Assembly: GCA_002388905.1 (NCBI GenBank)
Contig: DGNJ01000045.1
Coordinates: 55,021-71,571 of the forward strand
Source of the DNA: Cellvibrionales bacterium UBA4495
Lineage (GTDB): Bacteria; Pseudomonadota; Gammaproteobacteria; Pseudomonadales; Porticoccaceae
Length of the DNA stretch: 16,551 nucleotides
Direction of reading: 5' to 3'
Positions 1 to 6,921 of the stretch are shown here, piece by piece. Under the pieces are notes generated by a model. It made no database searches. It had not been told where the DNA came from and saw nothing but the letters and a program-made list of their open reading frames with translations. The number at the start of each line of letters is the position of its first letter. Positions within the stretch are counted from its first letter, which is position 1. Both the position numbers and the translations under genes were made by a program.

Positions 1-2
1 GG

Positions 3-638
3 ATAGGTGGAGGTCAGGGCACTGGCGACTTCATCGCTCATATTGGACATCACCCGATCGGAAGCCACGAGACCGGGCTCGACCACGTTCACCAGAATAT
101 TGTGTTTGCCCAGTTCAATGGCGAGTCCCCGGGCGAAGGCATTCATAAAGGCCTTGGTGGAGGCATAACAGACCAGTCCCGGCACGAACTGGCGATTGGC
201 GGAACCGGAGGATATGAAAATCATCCGACCCTTGTCGGCGGCTTTGGACAGGTAGGGCGCGGCATCCTTGGTCAGCCACAGGAGGCTGTTGATATTGCTC
301 TTCACCATGTATTCGAAAGCGTCCTCGGGCATGTCCAGCACTTCGTGGTGGGACCAGTCGGCGGCACTGTGCACCACCACATCCAGGCCGCCAAAATGGC
401 GGGCGCCCTCCTCCACGAGGCTTTTCATTGAATCGCGATCGGCATTGTCGGCCTGCAGGGCGATGGCCTCGCCACCGCGCTCGCGGATAGCGGCAGCCGC
501 CTCTTCACCGTACTTGATGGTGCGCGCCCCGATTATGATTTTGGCGCCACCGGCGCTGAACGCATCGGCAATGGCACGACCGATTCCCCGGCCGCCCCCG
601 GTCACCAGCACCACTTTTCCCGCAAATGTCTCCGTCAT
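3..638 (-). CDS. Short-chain dehydrogenase/reductase, 3' end cut off by the window
   Basis: This is a classical SDR, an NAD(P)-dependent alcohol/ketone oxidoreductase acting in the cytoplasm; its substrate is unknown. About 212 residues are visible from the ATG at 638 and the C-terminus lies beyond base 1. The cofactor motif TGGGRGIG is at residues 13-20, the catalytic serine is in ISSGS (about 143-144), and Tyr158 and Lys162 form YASTK. Asn115 fits the fourth member of the SDR catalytic tetrad. The usual NNAG motif is replaced by HSAA at 90-93, which departs from the standard pattern but leaves the catalytic residues intact. The ribosome-binding site is weak (AGAGAG on the minus strand). The gene is divergent from the FadH-like gene and has its own operator-containing promoter at 672-700. 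The family is certain; the function is not. Confidence 0.9.
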   Translation of the reverse strand, partial: MTETFAGKVVLVTGGGRGIGRAIADAFSAGGAKIIIGARTIKYGEEAAAAIRERGGEAIALQADNADRDSMKSLVEEGARHFGGLDVVVHSAADWSHHEVLDMPEDAFEYMVKSNINSLLWLTKDAAPYLSKAADKGRMIFISSGSANRQFVPGLVCYASTKAFMNAFARGLAIELGKHNILVNVVEPGLVASDRVMSNMSDEVASALTSTY

Positions 639-671
639 CACTGGCTCTCTTATGGAAATAGCAGAAGAGCG

Positions 672-700
672 ACAATAGCTGACTTACCGTCAGCTTGCAA
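672..700 (-). promoter_or_regulatory. Operator site 1 inside the promoter of the first SDR gene
   Basis: The dyad TAGCTGAC-N5-GTCAGCTT spans 676-696, with perfect 7-bp arms at 677-683 and 689-695. On the minus strand a -35-like TTGCAA (700-695) and a -10-like TATTGT (677-672) are separated by exactly 17 bp, so the dyad fills the spacer. Both hexamers match consensus at 4 of 6 positions. A protein bound here would block RNA polymerase. The site is 37 bp upstream of the SDR start codon. The same dyad recurs five more times in this window. Confidence 0.75.
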
Positions 701-730
701 TTGCCTGGCACCTCCCTCTCCACTGGCATA

Positions 731-779
731 TCGACAACCGGGCTCACAGCGGATAGTATAGCTGACACACTATCAGCTT
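731..779 (+). promoter_or_regulatory. Operator site 2 and promoter of the FadH-like gene
   Basis: The dyad TAGCTGAC-N5-ATCAGCTT spans 759-779, with 6-bp arms AGCTGA and TCAGCT in the same geometry as site 1. Just upstream, a -35-like TCGACA (731-736) and a -10-like TAGTAT (754-759) are 17 bp apart. The operator would therefore cover the likely transcription start rather than the spacer. Its centre lies 83 bp from that of site 1, close to eight helical turns, so the two sites would face the same side of the DNA. The dyad is clear; the hexamers are a weaker call. Confidence 0.7.
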
Positions 780-849
780 TATGGTGTTGCGGTACCCGCC
801 ACCGCAGCCCGACCTACCACGAACCCGCCAGACCACGGAAAAATCCACC

Positions 850-2859
850 ATGTCGACGCTTTACCCCCATCTTTTCAGCACCTTCGAACTGGGCAACCTG
901 ACCCTGCCCAACCGGGTCGTAATGGCCCCGATGTCCACCAATATGGGCGGACTGGACGGCTCCGTCACCCCGGAGCTGGTGGCCTTTTACCGGGCCCGCG
1001 CCACCGGTGGTACCGGCATGATTATCGTGGAATTCTGCTCGGTACACCGGGCATCGGGCCGGTCGGAGCACCGCCAGCTGAGCCTGGAAACCTCCGAACA
1101 GGTGGACGGGCACAAACGCCTGGTGGAGGCCATCGACAGCGCCGGCGCGGTGCCCTGCCTCCAGCTTCAGCACGGTGGCCCCGGGGTCAAGCGGGAACTG
1201 GTTCAGGACGGCATCGCCGTGGGGCCATGCAATATTCCATCCCGGAAGGACCCCGACCGCCTTACCTGCCGCGCTCTGGACAACGACGAGATCGAGCACC
1301 TGATCGAGTGTTTCGGCAGGACCGCCGAACTCGGCGTCCAGGCCGGGTATCGCGCCTTCGAATTGCACGGCGCCCACGGCTACCTGCTCACCACCTTCCT
1401 GACGCCCTATTTCAACCAGCGGGACGACGCCTGGGGCGGCGACGAGCAACGGCGCCTGGCGTTTCCGACACGGGTGATACGGCGGGTCAAGGCAGCCATC
1501 GGCGACCGCCCCCTCATTTACCGGCTGTCGGCGGAAGAATTCACCGAACAGGGCATTTCCATCGACGACATGGCGCGCATTGCCCCGCAACTCGCCGCCG
1601 CCGGCCTCGACGCCATTCACGTCTCCATTGGTCTGGGGGCTACCAGTTTCGACAAGATCATCGAACCCATGTCCATGCCCGAGGGCTGGCGCCTGCCCTA
1701 TGCCCGCCGCATCCGGGAGGCCACCGGCCTGCCGGTGATTGCCGTGGGCCAGATTCGCTGGCCCGCGACGGCGGAGAAAGCCATCGCTTCGGGCGATACC
1801 GACCTCATTGCCCTGGGCCGCCCTCTGCTGGCCGACCCGGCCTGGGCCAACAAGGCCCGCCGGGACGATCCCGACCACATTCGCCCCTGCACTTCCTGCA
1901 ACTACTGCATCACCATGAGCGACGGCGAACACGGTCGTATCGGTTGTGCCGAAAACCCCCTGACGGGCCGGGAACTGAGCACCCTTCCCGACGCCGGTAA
2001 CCTGCGCGGCAAAAAAGCCGTGGTTGTGGGCGGCGGCCCCGGCGGCATGGCCGCGGCGCTGATGCTCAACCAGGCCGGGTTCGACACCTGCCTCTACGAA
2101 GCCAGGGACAAACTGGGGGGCGGCCTGGTGGCCTCCGCCGCGCCGCCGTTCAAGGAAAAGCTCCTCTGGTACCAGGATTACCTGGAAAGATCGGTCCGGG
2201 AACAGGGCATCGACATCCGCCTGGGCCAGGCCGTTACCATCGAGGAACTCCGCGACCGGCACCCCCATGTCGTGTTCCTTGCCCACGGCGCCCGCCCCAT
2301 CCCGCTCGACATCGCCGGTATCGATAACGACCGCGTGGTGGATGCCTATGAAGTCCTGATGGGCAGCCAGGTGTTGTTTCCGGAACCGGATTCGCTGCCC
2401 GTAATGATTTACGGCGGAGGCGAGACCGGCTGCGAGACGGCCGAATATCTCGCCGAGAGAGGATACCAGGTGGTACTCGTCAGCCGCTCCCCGGCAAAAA
2501 AACTGGCCAGGTCCGCCGAAACCATCTACCGAATGGTGCTTCTAGACAGACTCCGCGCCAACCCACGCATCCGGATTCTGGATAACACCCACATCGAAAG
2601 TATTAACGACGACGGCATCGTAACTCTGACCCGGGAAGGCGAGTCCGAGCAAATGCACATCCTGCGCCTGCTGATTGCCCAGGGCCGCAAACCGGATTCA
2701 CGATTGGCCGAAGAACTCATGGCCACGGGTATCACCCATATCACCATTGGCGATGCCCGGCGGGGCGGACGCATCGGCGATGCCGTGCATAACGCCCACA
2801 GCGCCGTTATGGCGTTGTGCGCGTCGGGCACCGCAGAAACCAGGCAGTTGGAGTGCTGA
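850..2859 (+). CDS. 2,4-dienoyl-CoA reductase-type NADH:flavin oxidoreductase (FadH-like)
   Basis: The 669-residue protein has the FadH architecture: an Old Yellow Enzyme TIM barrel (about 1-340), a 4Fe-4S cysteine cluster, and FAD- and NAD(P)-binding domains (about 385-655). E. coli FadH is of nearly the same length. The barrel carries the active-site stretch HGAHGYLL (173-180). The cluster ligands are probably Cys347, Cys350, Cys353 and Cys366. Dinucleotide motifs are GGGPGGM (394-400) and YGGGETG (521-527). The family reduces double bonds of unsaturated CoA thioesters or enones by hydride relay from NAD(P)H through FAD and FMN. I chose the ATG at 850, preceded by GGAAAAA at 837-843. The in-frame ATG at 781 would start next to the operator and add residues with no family likeness. 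The substrate may not be a fatty acid: related proteins also act on steroids and terpenoids. Confidence 0.92.
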   Translation: MSTLYPHLFSTFELGNLTLPNRVVMAPMSTNMGGLDGSVTPELVAFYRARATGGTGMIIVEFCSVHRASGRSEHRQLSLETSEQVDGHKRLVEAIDSAGAVPCLQLQHGGPGVKRELVQDGIAVGPCNIPSRKDPDRLTCRALDNDEIEHLIECFGRTAELGVQAGYRAFELHGAHGYLLTTFLTPYFNQRDDAWGGDEQRRLAFPTRVIRRVKAAIGDRPLIYRLSAEEFTEQGISIDDMARIAPQLAAAGLDAIHVSIGLGATSFDKIIEPMSMPEGWRLPYARRIREATGLPVIAVGQIRWPATAEKAIASGDTDLIALGRPLLADPAWANKARRDDPDHIRPCTSCNYCITMSDGEHGRIGCAENPLTGRELSTLPDAGNLRGKKAVVVGGGPGGMAAALMLNQAGFDTCLYEARDKLGGGLVASAAPPFKEKLLWYQDYLERSVREQGIDIRLGQAVTIEELRDRHPHVVFLAHGARPIPLDIAGIDNDRVVDAYEVLMGSQVLFPEPDSLPVMIYGGGETGCETAEYLAERGYQVVLVSRSPAKKLARSAETIYRMVLLDRLRANPRIRILDNTHIESINDDGIVTLTREGESEQMHILRLLIAQGRKPDSRLAEELMATGITHITIGDARRGGRIGDAVHNAHSAVMALCASGTAETRQLEC

Positions 2860-3178
2860 AACAGGACCCGGATCATCAGTGGTAGTGACGCTGTGAATCA
2901 CCAGGCTATTTCGTCCGGGGGGCAATGGCCCACGGTCATTACGCCGCAGTGTTGTCGTCACCTTCGGAACAATCACCTCGCCCGGATTAATGTTCCATTT
3001 GGCCCGAGAAAACAATCCGGGCTGGCAACAGGCCAACCAAAAGGGATCTCTGCGTTCGGGCTGTTCGCCGGATTTTCGCGTGGAACCCAAAAGTTTTTCT
3101 GCTCCCGGTTAGGGGAACGAAGAGTAAGGGTTGGGAGTTCACGCACCGATCACGCCAGGACCGGGCATAACGGCGGTT

Positions 3179-3197
3179 ATTGGCCGTTAGTGCCAAT
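3179..3197. promoter_or_regulatory. Perfect inverted repeat ATTGGC-N7-GCCAAT
   Basis: Two perfect 6-bp arms are separated by 7 bp, 35 bp upstream of the -35 hexamer of the crotonase promoter. The position would suit an activator or a second repressor. It is not the same sequence as the operator family, although its loop contains GTTAGT, which resembles one operator half. A single short dyad could be chance. Confidence 0.3.
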
Positions 3198-3231
3198 ACA
3201 TCCCTAACCACCCCACCGGGCGACGGAGCGG

Positions 3232-3260
3232 TTGATAAGTGACTACATGTTAGTTATTAT
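3232..3260 (+). promoter_or_regulatory. Operator site 3 inside a strong promoter upstream of the crotonase gene
   Basis: A -35 TTGATA (3232-3237) and a -10 TATTAT (3255-3260), each matching consensus at 5 of 6 positions, are 17 bp apart. The dyad TAAGTGAC-N5-GTTAGTTA (3236-3256) occupies the spacer in the same register as at site 1. This is the best promoter in the window. The leader to the start codon at 3357 is roughly 90 nt. Confidence 0.75.
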
Positions 3261-3356
3261 CCGCCCTTGCCCATCGGCAGGATGGCAAGAGTGCCGGCGT
3301 AGACACATCCCGTCGCTCATCAACCGATTGTCCAATTTCGCTTTCAGGGAGTTCCC

Positions 3357-4154
3357 ATGAGCCTCGACAAGTACAAATGCTTCGAATTCACCCGCCGCGG
3401 GCGCGTTCTCTACATGACCATCGACAGGCCGGAAAAACTCAACAGCCTGGCCGGCGACGCCCACACCGAACTGAGCCATGTCTTTAACGACATCACCGAA
3501 GACCCGGACAGCGACGTGGTGGTCATCACCGGCAAGGGCAAGGCGTTCAGTGCCGGCGGTGATATCCACTACATGCAGTACCTGCGGGATAACCCCCCGG
3601 AAATGTATCGCGCTACCCGCGAAGCCAAGCGTTTTATTACCAGCATCCTCGAGTGCGACAAGATCCTGATTGCGAAAGTCAACGGCGACGCCATCGGCCT
3701 CGGCTCCACCCTGGCCGTTTTCTGCGACATCATCTTTGCCGCCGAACACGCCCGCTTCGGCGATCCCCACAACAACGTGGGCCTGATCTCCGGCGATGGC
3801 GGCCAGATCATGTGGCCCCTGCTCATGGGCTACGCAAGAGCCAAGCACTACCTGTATACCGGTGAAAAGCTCAGCGCCGAGAAAGCCGAGCAACTGGGCC
3901 TGATCAACGAGGTGGTTTCCGCCGACGAGCTGGACGAAAAGGTGGACGCCTACGCCGACCGCCTGCTCAGCCTGCCCACCCAGTCCCTGCGCTGGAGCAA
4001 GTCGACCATCAATACCCCCCTGCGCCAGATGGCGGCATCGATGATGGACATTGGCATGTCCTACGAGACCATTGCCTGCTGTGTCACCGACGATCACCAG
4101 GAAGCCATCAACGCGTTCAAGGATAAGCGCAAACCCAGCTTTACCGGCAAGTAA
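3357..4154 (+). CDS. Enoyl-CoA hydratase/isomerase (crotonase) family protein
   Basis: The 265-residue protein has the full crotonase fold. The oxyanion-hole stretch AFSAGGDI is at 63-70 and the second helix-forming stretch, with GDAIGLGSTLA, is at 110-120. The two glutamates of the hydratase active site (Glu144 and Glu164 in rat mitochondrial enoyl-CoA hydratase) align with Thr118 and His138, so simple syn-hydration is unlikely by the known mechanism. The segment GLISGDGG (142-149) has Asp147 where hydratases have a PGAGG-like loop; many uncharacterised EchA paralogues look like this. It may be an isomerase, hydrolase or other CoA-ester enzyme. The start is supported by AGGGAG at 3346-3351, five bases before the ATG. 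It is a single-gene unit with its own operator-containing promoter and a terminator downstream. Confidence 0.9.
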   Translation: MSLDKYKCFEFTRRGRVLYMTIDRPEKLNSLAGDAHTELSHVFNDITEDPDSDVVVITGKGKAFSAGGDIHYMQYLRDNPPEMYRATREAKRFITSILECDKILIAKVNGDAIGLGSTLAVFCDIIFAAEHARFGDPHNNVGLISGDGGQIMWPLLMGYARAKHYLYTGEKLSAEKAEQLGLINEVVSADELDEKVDAYADRLLSLPTQSLRWSKSTINTPLRQMAASMMDIGMSYETIACCVTDDHQEAINAFKDKRKPSFTGK

Positions 4155-4177
4155 TTCCCCGGGAATACACAGGTTAC

Positions 4178-4208
4178 GCCCCGCACTTTCCCTGTGCGGG
4201 GCTTTCCT
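4178..4208 (+). terminator. Intrinsic terminator after the crotonase gene
   Basis: A perfect 9-bp GC-rich stem, GCCCCGCAC (4178-4186) and GTGCGGGGC (4194-4202), has a 7-nt loop and is followed by TTTCCT. It sits in the 59-bp gap between two convergent genes. The T-run is short and lies on the plus-strand side only, so termination of the crotonase transcript is favoured. A separate 13-bp palindrome, ATTCCC-C-GGGAAT, lies at 4154-4166. Confidence 0.75.
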
Positions 4209-4213
4209 CCCAA

Positions 4214-5770
4214 TCAACCTGTATAGCGTTTCCTGAGTGCCTTCTTGTCCACCTTTCCCGTCACCAGTTTGGGCAGTTGGTCGAGAAACTCCACCCTTTT
4301 CGGTTTTTTATAGCTGGCGATGAATTCGCGGGTGTGGCCAACGATGTCCTGTTCGGACAGACTCCGGCCCGGCCTGGTCACCACCAGCGCACAGACCACC
4401 TCCCCCCACTTGTCGTCGGCAATGCCGATCACGGCGCACTCGGAAACATCCGGGTGCTGCAGGATGGCTTCCTCCACCTCCCGGGAGTAGACATTTTCCC
4501 CGCCGGAGATAATCACGTCCTTTTTGCGGTCGACAAGATAGATAAAGCCATCCTCGTCGACGCGGGCCATATCCCCGGTATGCACCCAGCCATCGCGCAG
4601 TGTCTCCACCGTGGCGACACTGTTGTTCCAGTAGCCGCGGAACATGGCAACTCCCCTGGCCAGGAGTTCGCCGGGCTCGTTCACCGGGCACTCCTCGCCG
4701 GCCTCGTCGATGATTTTGATCTCCATATTGGGATAGGGCTGGCCGATGGAGGTGAGGCGCGCTCTTTCCACTTCGGTGCCGTCGGGATTGTGTTGTAACG
4801 CGGATAGCGCCGCGGGCACCACCTCCGTCTGGCCGAAAAGGTTGACGAAATCGCAGCCGTCAAATACCCGAATGGCCTTGCGCAACAGCGTGGGGGGCAT
4901 TGGCGCCGCGGAATAGAGAACAGTACGGACACTGGAAAGATCAGCATTTTCGATGGCCGGATCGTCCAGAAGCATCTGCACCATGGTGGGCGCCAGGAGC
5001 AACACCGTCAGCTTTTCCGTTACGATTCCCCGGATGATCTGCGACGGATCGAATTCCGGATACAGGTGGGCGGTACCACCGGCAAGATGCTGACACTGGC
5101 TCAGGACCAGGCCGCCGATATGGAACATGGGCATGACAATGAGGATGCGGTCCGGTTGCTCGAGATTGACCAGCCAGGCATCCACCTGCACCAGTTGCCG
5201 CAACTCCCTGTGGCCCCAGATGCAGCCCTTGGGTTTGCCGGTGGTGCCGCTGGTGTAGATCAGGCAGCAGATGTCCTCTTCCCGGGCCCGGCAGGGAGGT
5301 CCCCCGGGATCGCCGGTGGCGACGAATTCCTCGTAGGACGTGGCCCAGTCCGCTTCGCCGCCAATGCAGACGAAGGTTTCGACTGACGTCAGTTGGTCGC
5401 GGAGCTCCTCGATAACCGGCAGATACTGGGCCTCGAAAATCAGTACCCTGGGGGCTCCGTCATTGACGATCCAGGCGATTTCCGGGGGTGCGAGGCGAAA
5501 GTTCACGGTGGCCAGGATGTATCCGGACCACTGTGTCGCCGCGATCACCTCGCCGTATTCGATGCTGTTCATGGCGAGAATGCCCACCCGGTCTTGGTTG
5601 CGGACCCCGGCCCTGTAGAGCGCGGAACCCAATTGCCTGGCGCGGGCAAGGAGTTCGCCGTGGGTGATCTGGCGCTCTCCCTGAACATAGGCGGGATGAT
5701 CCCGGTGCCAGCGGGCGTTGCGTTCGAGATCGTCGGCGAATGACAGGGGCAGGTAGGGGTGCATGGTCAT
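4214..5770 (-). CDS. Acyl-CoA synthetase (AMP-forming, class I adenylate-forming enzyme)
   Basis: The 518-residue enzyme belongs to the acyl-CoA synthetase/AMP-acid ligase family, which activates a carboxylic acid with ATP and then transfers it to CoA. The phosphate-binding motif TSGTTGKPKG is at 173-182, FGQTE at 312-316, TGD at 398-400 and the hinge stretch DRKKDVIISGGENVYS at 414-429. The catalytic lysine of the C-terminal PKLVTGK motif is Lys506. All core residues look intact. The ATG at 5770 overlaps the stop codon of the upstream dehydrogenase (ATGA), which implies translational coupling; a second ATG two codons later is possible. As third gene of an operon with paired dehydrogenases, it probably supplies their CoA-ester substrate. 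Chain length and substrate cannot be read from the sequence; FadD3-like steroid or terpenoid acid ligases are a reasonable comparison. Confidence 0.93.
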   Translation of the reverse strand: MTMHPYLPLSFADDLERNARWHRDHPAYVQGERQITHGELLARARQLGSALYRAGVRNQDRVGILAMNSIEYGEVIAATQWSGYILATVNFRLAPPEIAWIVNDGAPRVLIFEAQYLPVIEELRDQLTSVETFVCIGGEADWATSYEEFVATGDPGGPPCRAREEDICCLIYTSGTTGKPKGCIWGHRELRQLVQVDAWLVNLEQPDRILIVMPMFHIGGLVLSQCQHLAGGTAHLYPEFDPSQIIRGIVTEKLTVLLLAPTMVQMLLDDPAIENADLSSVRTVLYSAAPMPPTLLRKAIRVFDGCDFVNLFGQTEVVPAALSALQHNPDGTEVERARLTSIGQPYPNMEIKIIDEAGEECPVNEPGELLARGVAMFRGYWNNSVATVETLRDGWVHTGDMARVDEDGFIYLVDRKKDVIISGGENVYSREVEEAILQHPDVSECAVIGIADDKWGEVVCALVVTRPGRSLSEQDIVGHTREFIASYKKPKRVEFLDQLPKLVTGKVDKKALRKRYTG

Positions 5771-6909
5771 GGTGCTTGCGGCTCCTCCGCCGGGATTTGA
5801 CCGCAGCGCTCGATATGGAAGTCGCTGTCACCGAAACGTTTGTCGTAGACAATCAGGGCCTTGAAATGGTGGCCCACCGCGTATTCCTCGGTGACACCGA
5901 TACCGCCGTGGAGCTGAATGCCCTCGCCGATAACGAAATGGCCGGACTGGGCGATCAGGGCCTTGGCCCCGGAGATCGCCCGGCGCCGCCGTTGGCCATC
6001 GTCGCTGTCGATGGCCGCCAGGGCGGAATAGAGGGCGGAGCGGGCCTGTTCGGTTTCCACCAGCATTTCCGACATGCGGTGCTTCAGTGCCTGGAAGCTG
6101 GCCAGGGGCTTGCCGTACTGTTCACGGGTCTTGAGGTACTCCGAAGTCAGTTCCAGAACCGCTTCCATGGAACCGACGACGCCGGCGCCGAAGATGACGA
6201 CCGCCCTGTCCAGGGCGCTTTCCAGCACTGTGGCGGCCGTTGCGGGTTCGTGGAGCAGGGCCGAAGCCGGCACGCGGACATTGTCGAAATGAACGTCGGC
6301 GGCCCGCGTGCCGTCGATAAGGCTGTACCCCTCGCGGCGAATTCCGTCCGCGTCTGCCGCCACCAGAAACAACCCGTAGCCGTCATCCCCGTTGTTGCGG
6401 GCGCTGACCACGAAGTGAGTGGCCGAGGCACCGTAAAACACACAGGTTTTGGTGCCGCTCAGTGTCCAGCCGTCGTCAATGCGCTCGGCGCGGCTCGCCA
6501 CCGGGGCGTCGTATTCGCTGTGATCGCCTTCCTCCAGATGGGCCAGGGTAACGATGGCCTCGCCGGTTGCGATATCGGCCAAAATAGCCCGAGCGGCCTC
6601 GCTGCCACTGGCGCTCAGCAGGTGCGCGCAGGTTACGGCGCTGTCCACAAGCGGTTCGCAAACCAGTCCCCGGCCCAGTTCCTCCACCAGAATGCTCATG
6701 TCCTCGACGGTCATCTCCAAGCCGCCGGCGGCTTCGGGCAGAGTCAGGGCGAGCCAGCCCTGGTCGGCAAAGTGCCGCCAGTGCCGGCGGGAGAAACCGT
6801 CCTCGCTGGCGGCGGCCTTGCGGCGCGATTCCAGGTCGCAGCGCTCGCGCACGTAGCGGGCGGCGCCGTCGGCGAGCATTTTCTGTTCGTCGGTGAGTGC
6901 AAAATCCAT
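5767..6909 (-). CDS. Acyl-CoA dehydrogenase, small-subunit type
   Basis: This 380-residue flavoprotein has the acyl-CoA dehydrogenase fold: an N-terminal helical domain (1-115), a middle beta domain (about 120-215) and a C-terminal helical domain. TREQYGKPLASFQALKHRM (261-279) and QLHGGIGVTEEY (332-343) are the flavin-contacting stretches typical of the family. It differs clearly from its upstream neighbour, and the two genes are 12 bp apart. Adjacent, dissimilar dehydrogenase genes are known to form alpha2-beta2 heterotetramers in steroid side-chain degradation (FadE/ChsE pairs), and PimC/PimD is a comparable pair in pimeloyl-CoA metabolism. I infer the same here. The ribosome-binding site (GGGA, about 11 nt upstream) is weak, consistent with coupling to the gene before it. 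Electrons would go to an electron-transfer flavoprotein encoded elsewhere. Confidence 0.92.
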   Translation of the reverse strand: MDFALTDEQKMLADGAARYVRERCDLESRRKAAASEDGFSRRHWRHFADQGWLALTLPEAAGGLEMTVEDMSILVEELGRGLVCEPLVDSAVTCAHLLSASGSEAARAILADIATGEAIVTLAHLEEGDHSEYDAPVASRAERIDDGWTLSGTKTCVFYGASATHFVVSARNNGDDGYGLFLVAADADGIRREGYSLIDGTRAADVHFDNVRVPASALLHEPATAATVLESALDRAVVIFGAGVVGSMEAVLELTSEYLKTREQYGKPLASFQALKHRMSEMLVETEQARSALYSALAAIDSDDGQRRRRAISGAKALIAQSGHFVIGEGIQLHGGIGVTEEYAVGHHFKALIVYDKRFGDSDFHIERCGQIPAEEPQAP

Positions 6910-6921
6910 GGTTTCGAATCC

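Larger units (their letters stand above)
2860..3356. other. 497-bp intergenic stretch without a convincing gene
   Basis: Open frames of about 70-130 codons exist on both strands (for example 2893-3207 plus and 2987-3211 minus), but none has a clear ribosome-binding site or a recognisable domain. Their composition is unlike the flanking genes, being rich in Arg, Ser and Cys with A/T-rich runs. The last 125 bp hold the promoter and operator of the crotonase gene, and a dyad lies at 3179-3197. The rest could be a decayed element or an untranslated RNA. I see no terminal repeats, target duplication or transposase remnant. Confidence 0.5.

Noticed and set aside
814..2286. A 490-codon open frame on the minus strand opposite the FadH-like gene
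   Set aside because: Gly/Ala/Val/His-rich shadow of the real gene, with no motif and no ribosome-binding site.
5382..5393. Perfect palindrome ACTGACGTCAGT, resembling two operator halves without the 5-bp spacer
   Set aside because: It is inside the synthetase coding region, lacks the fixed spacing of the other six sites, and is short enough to be chance.
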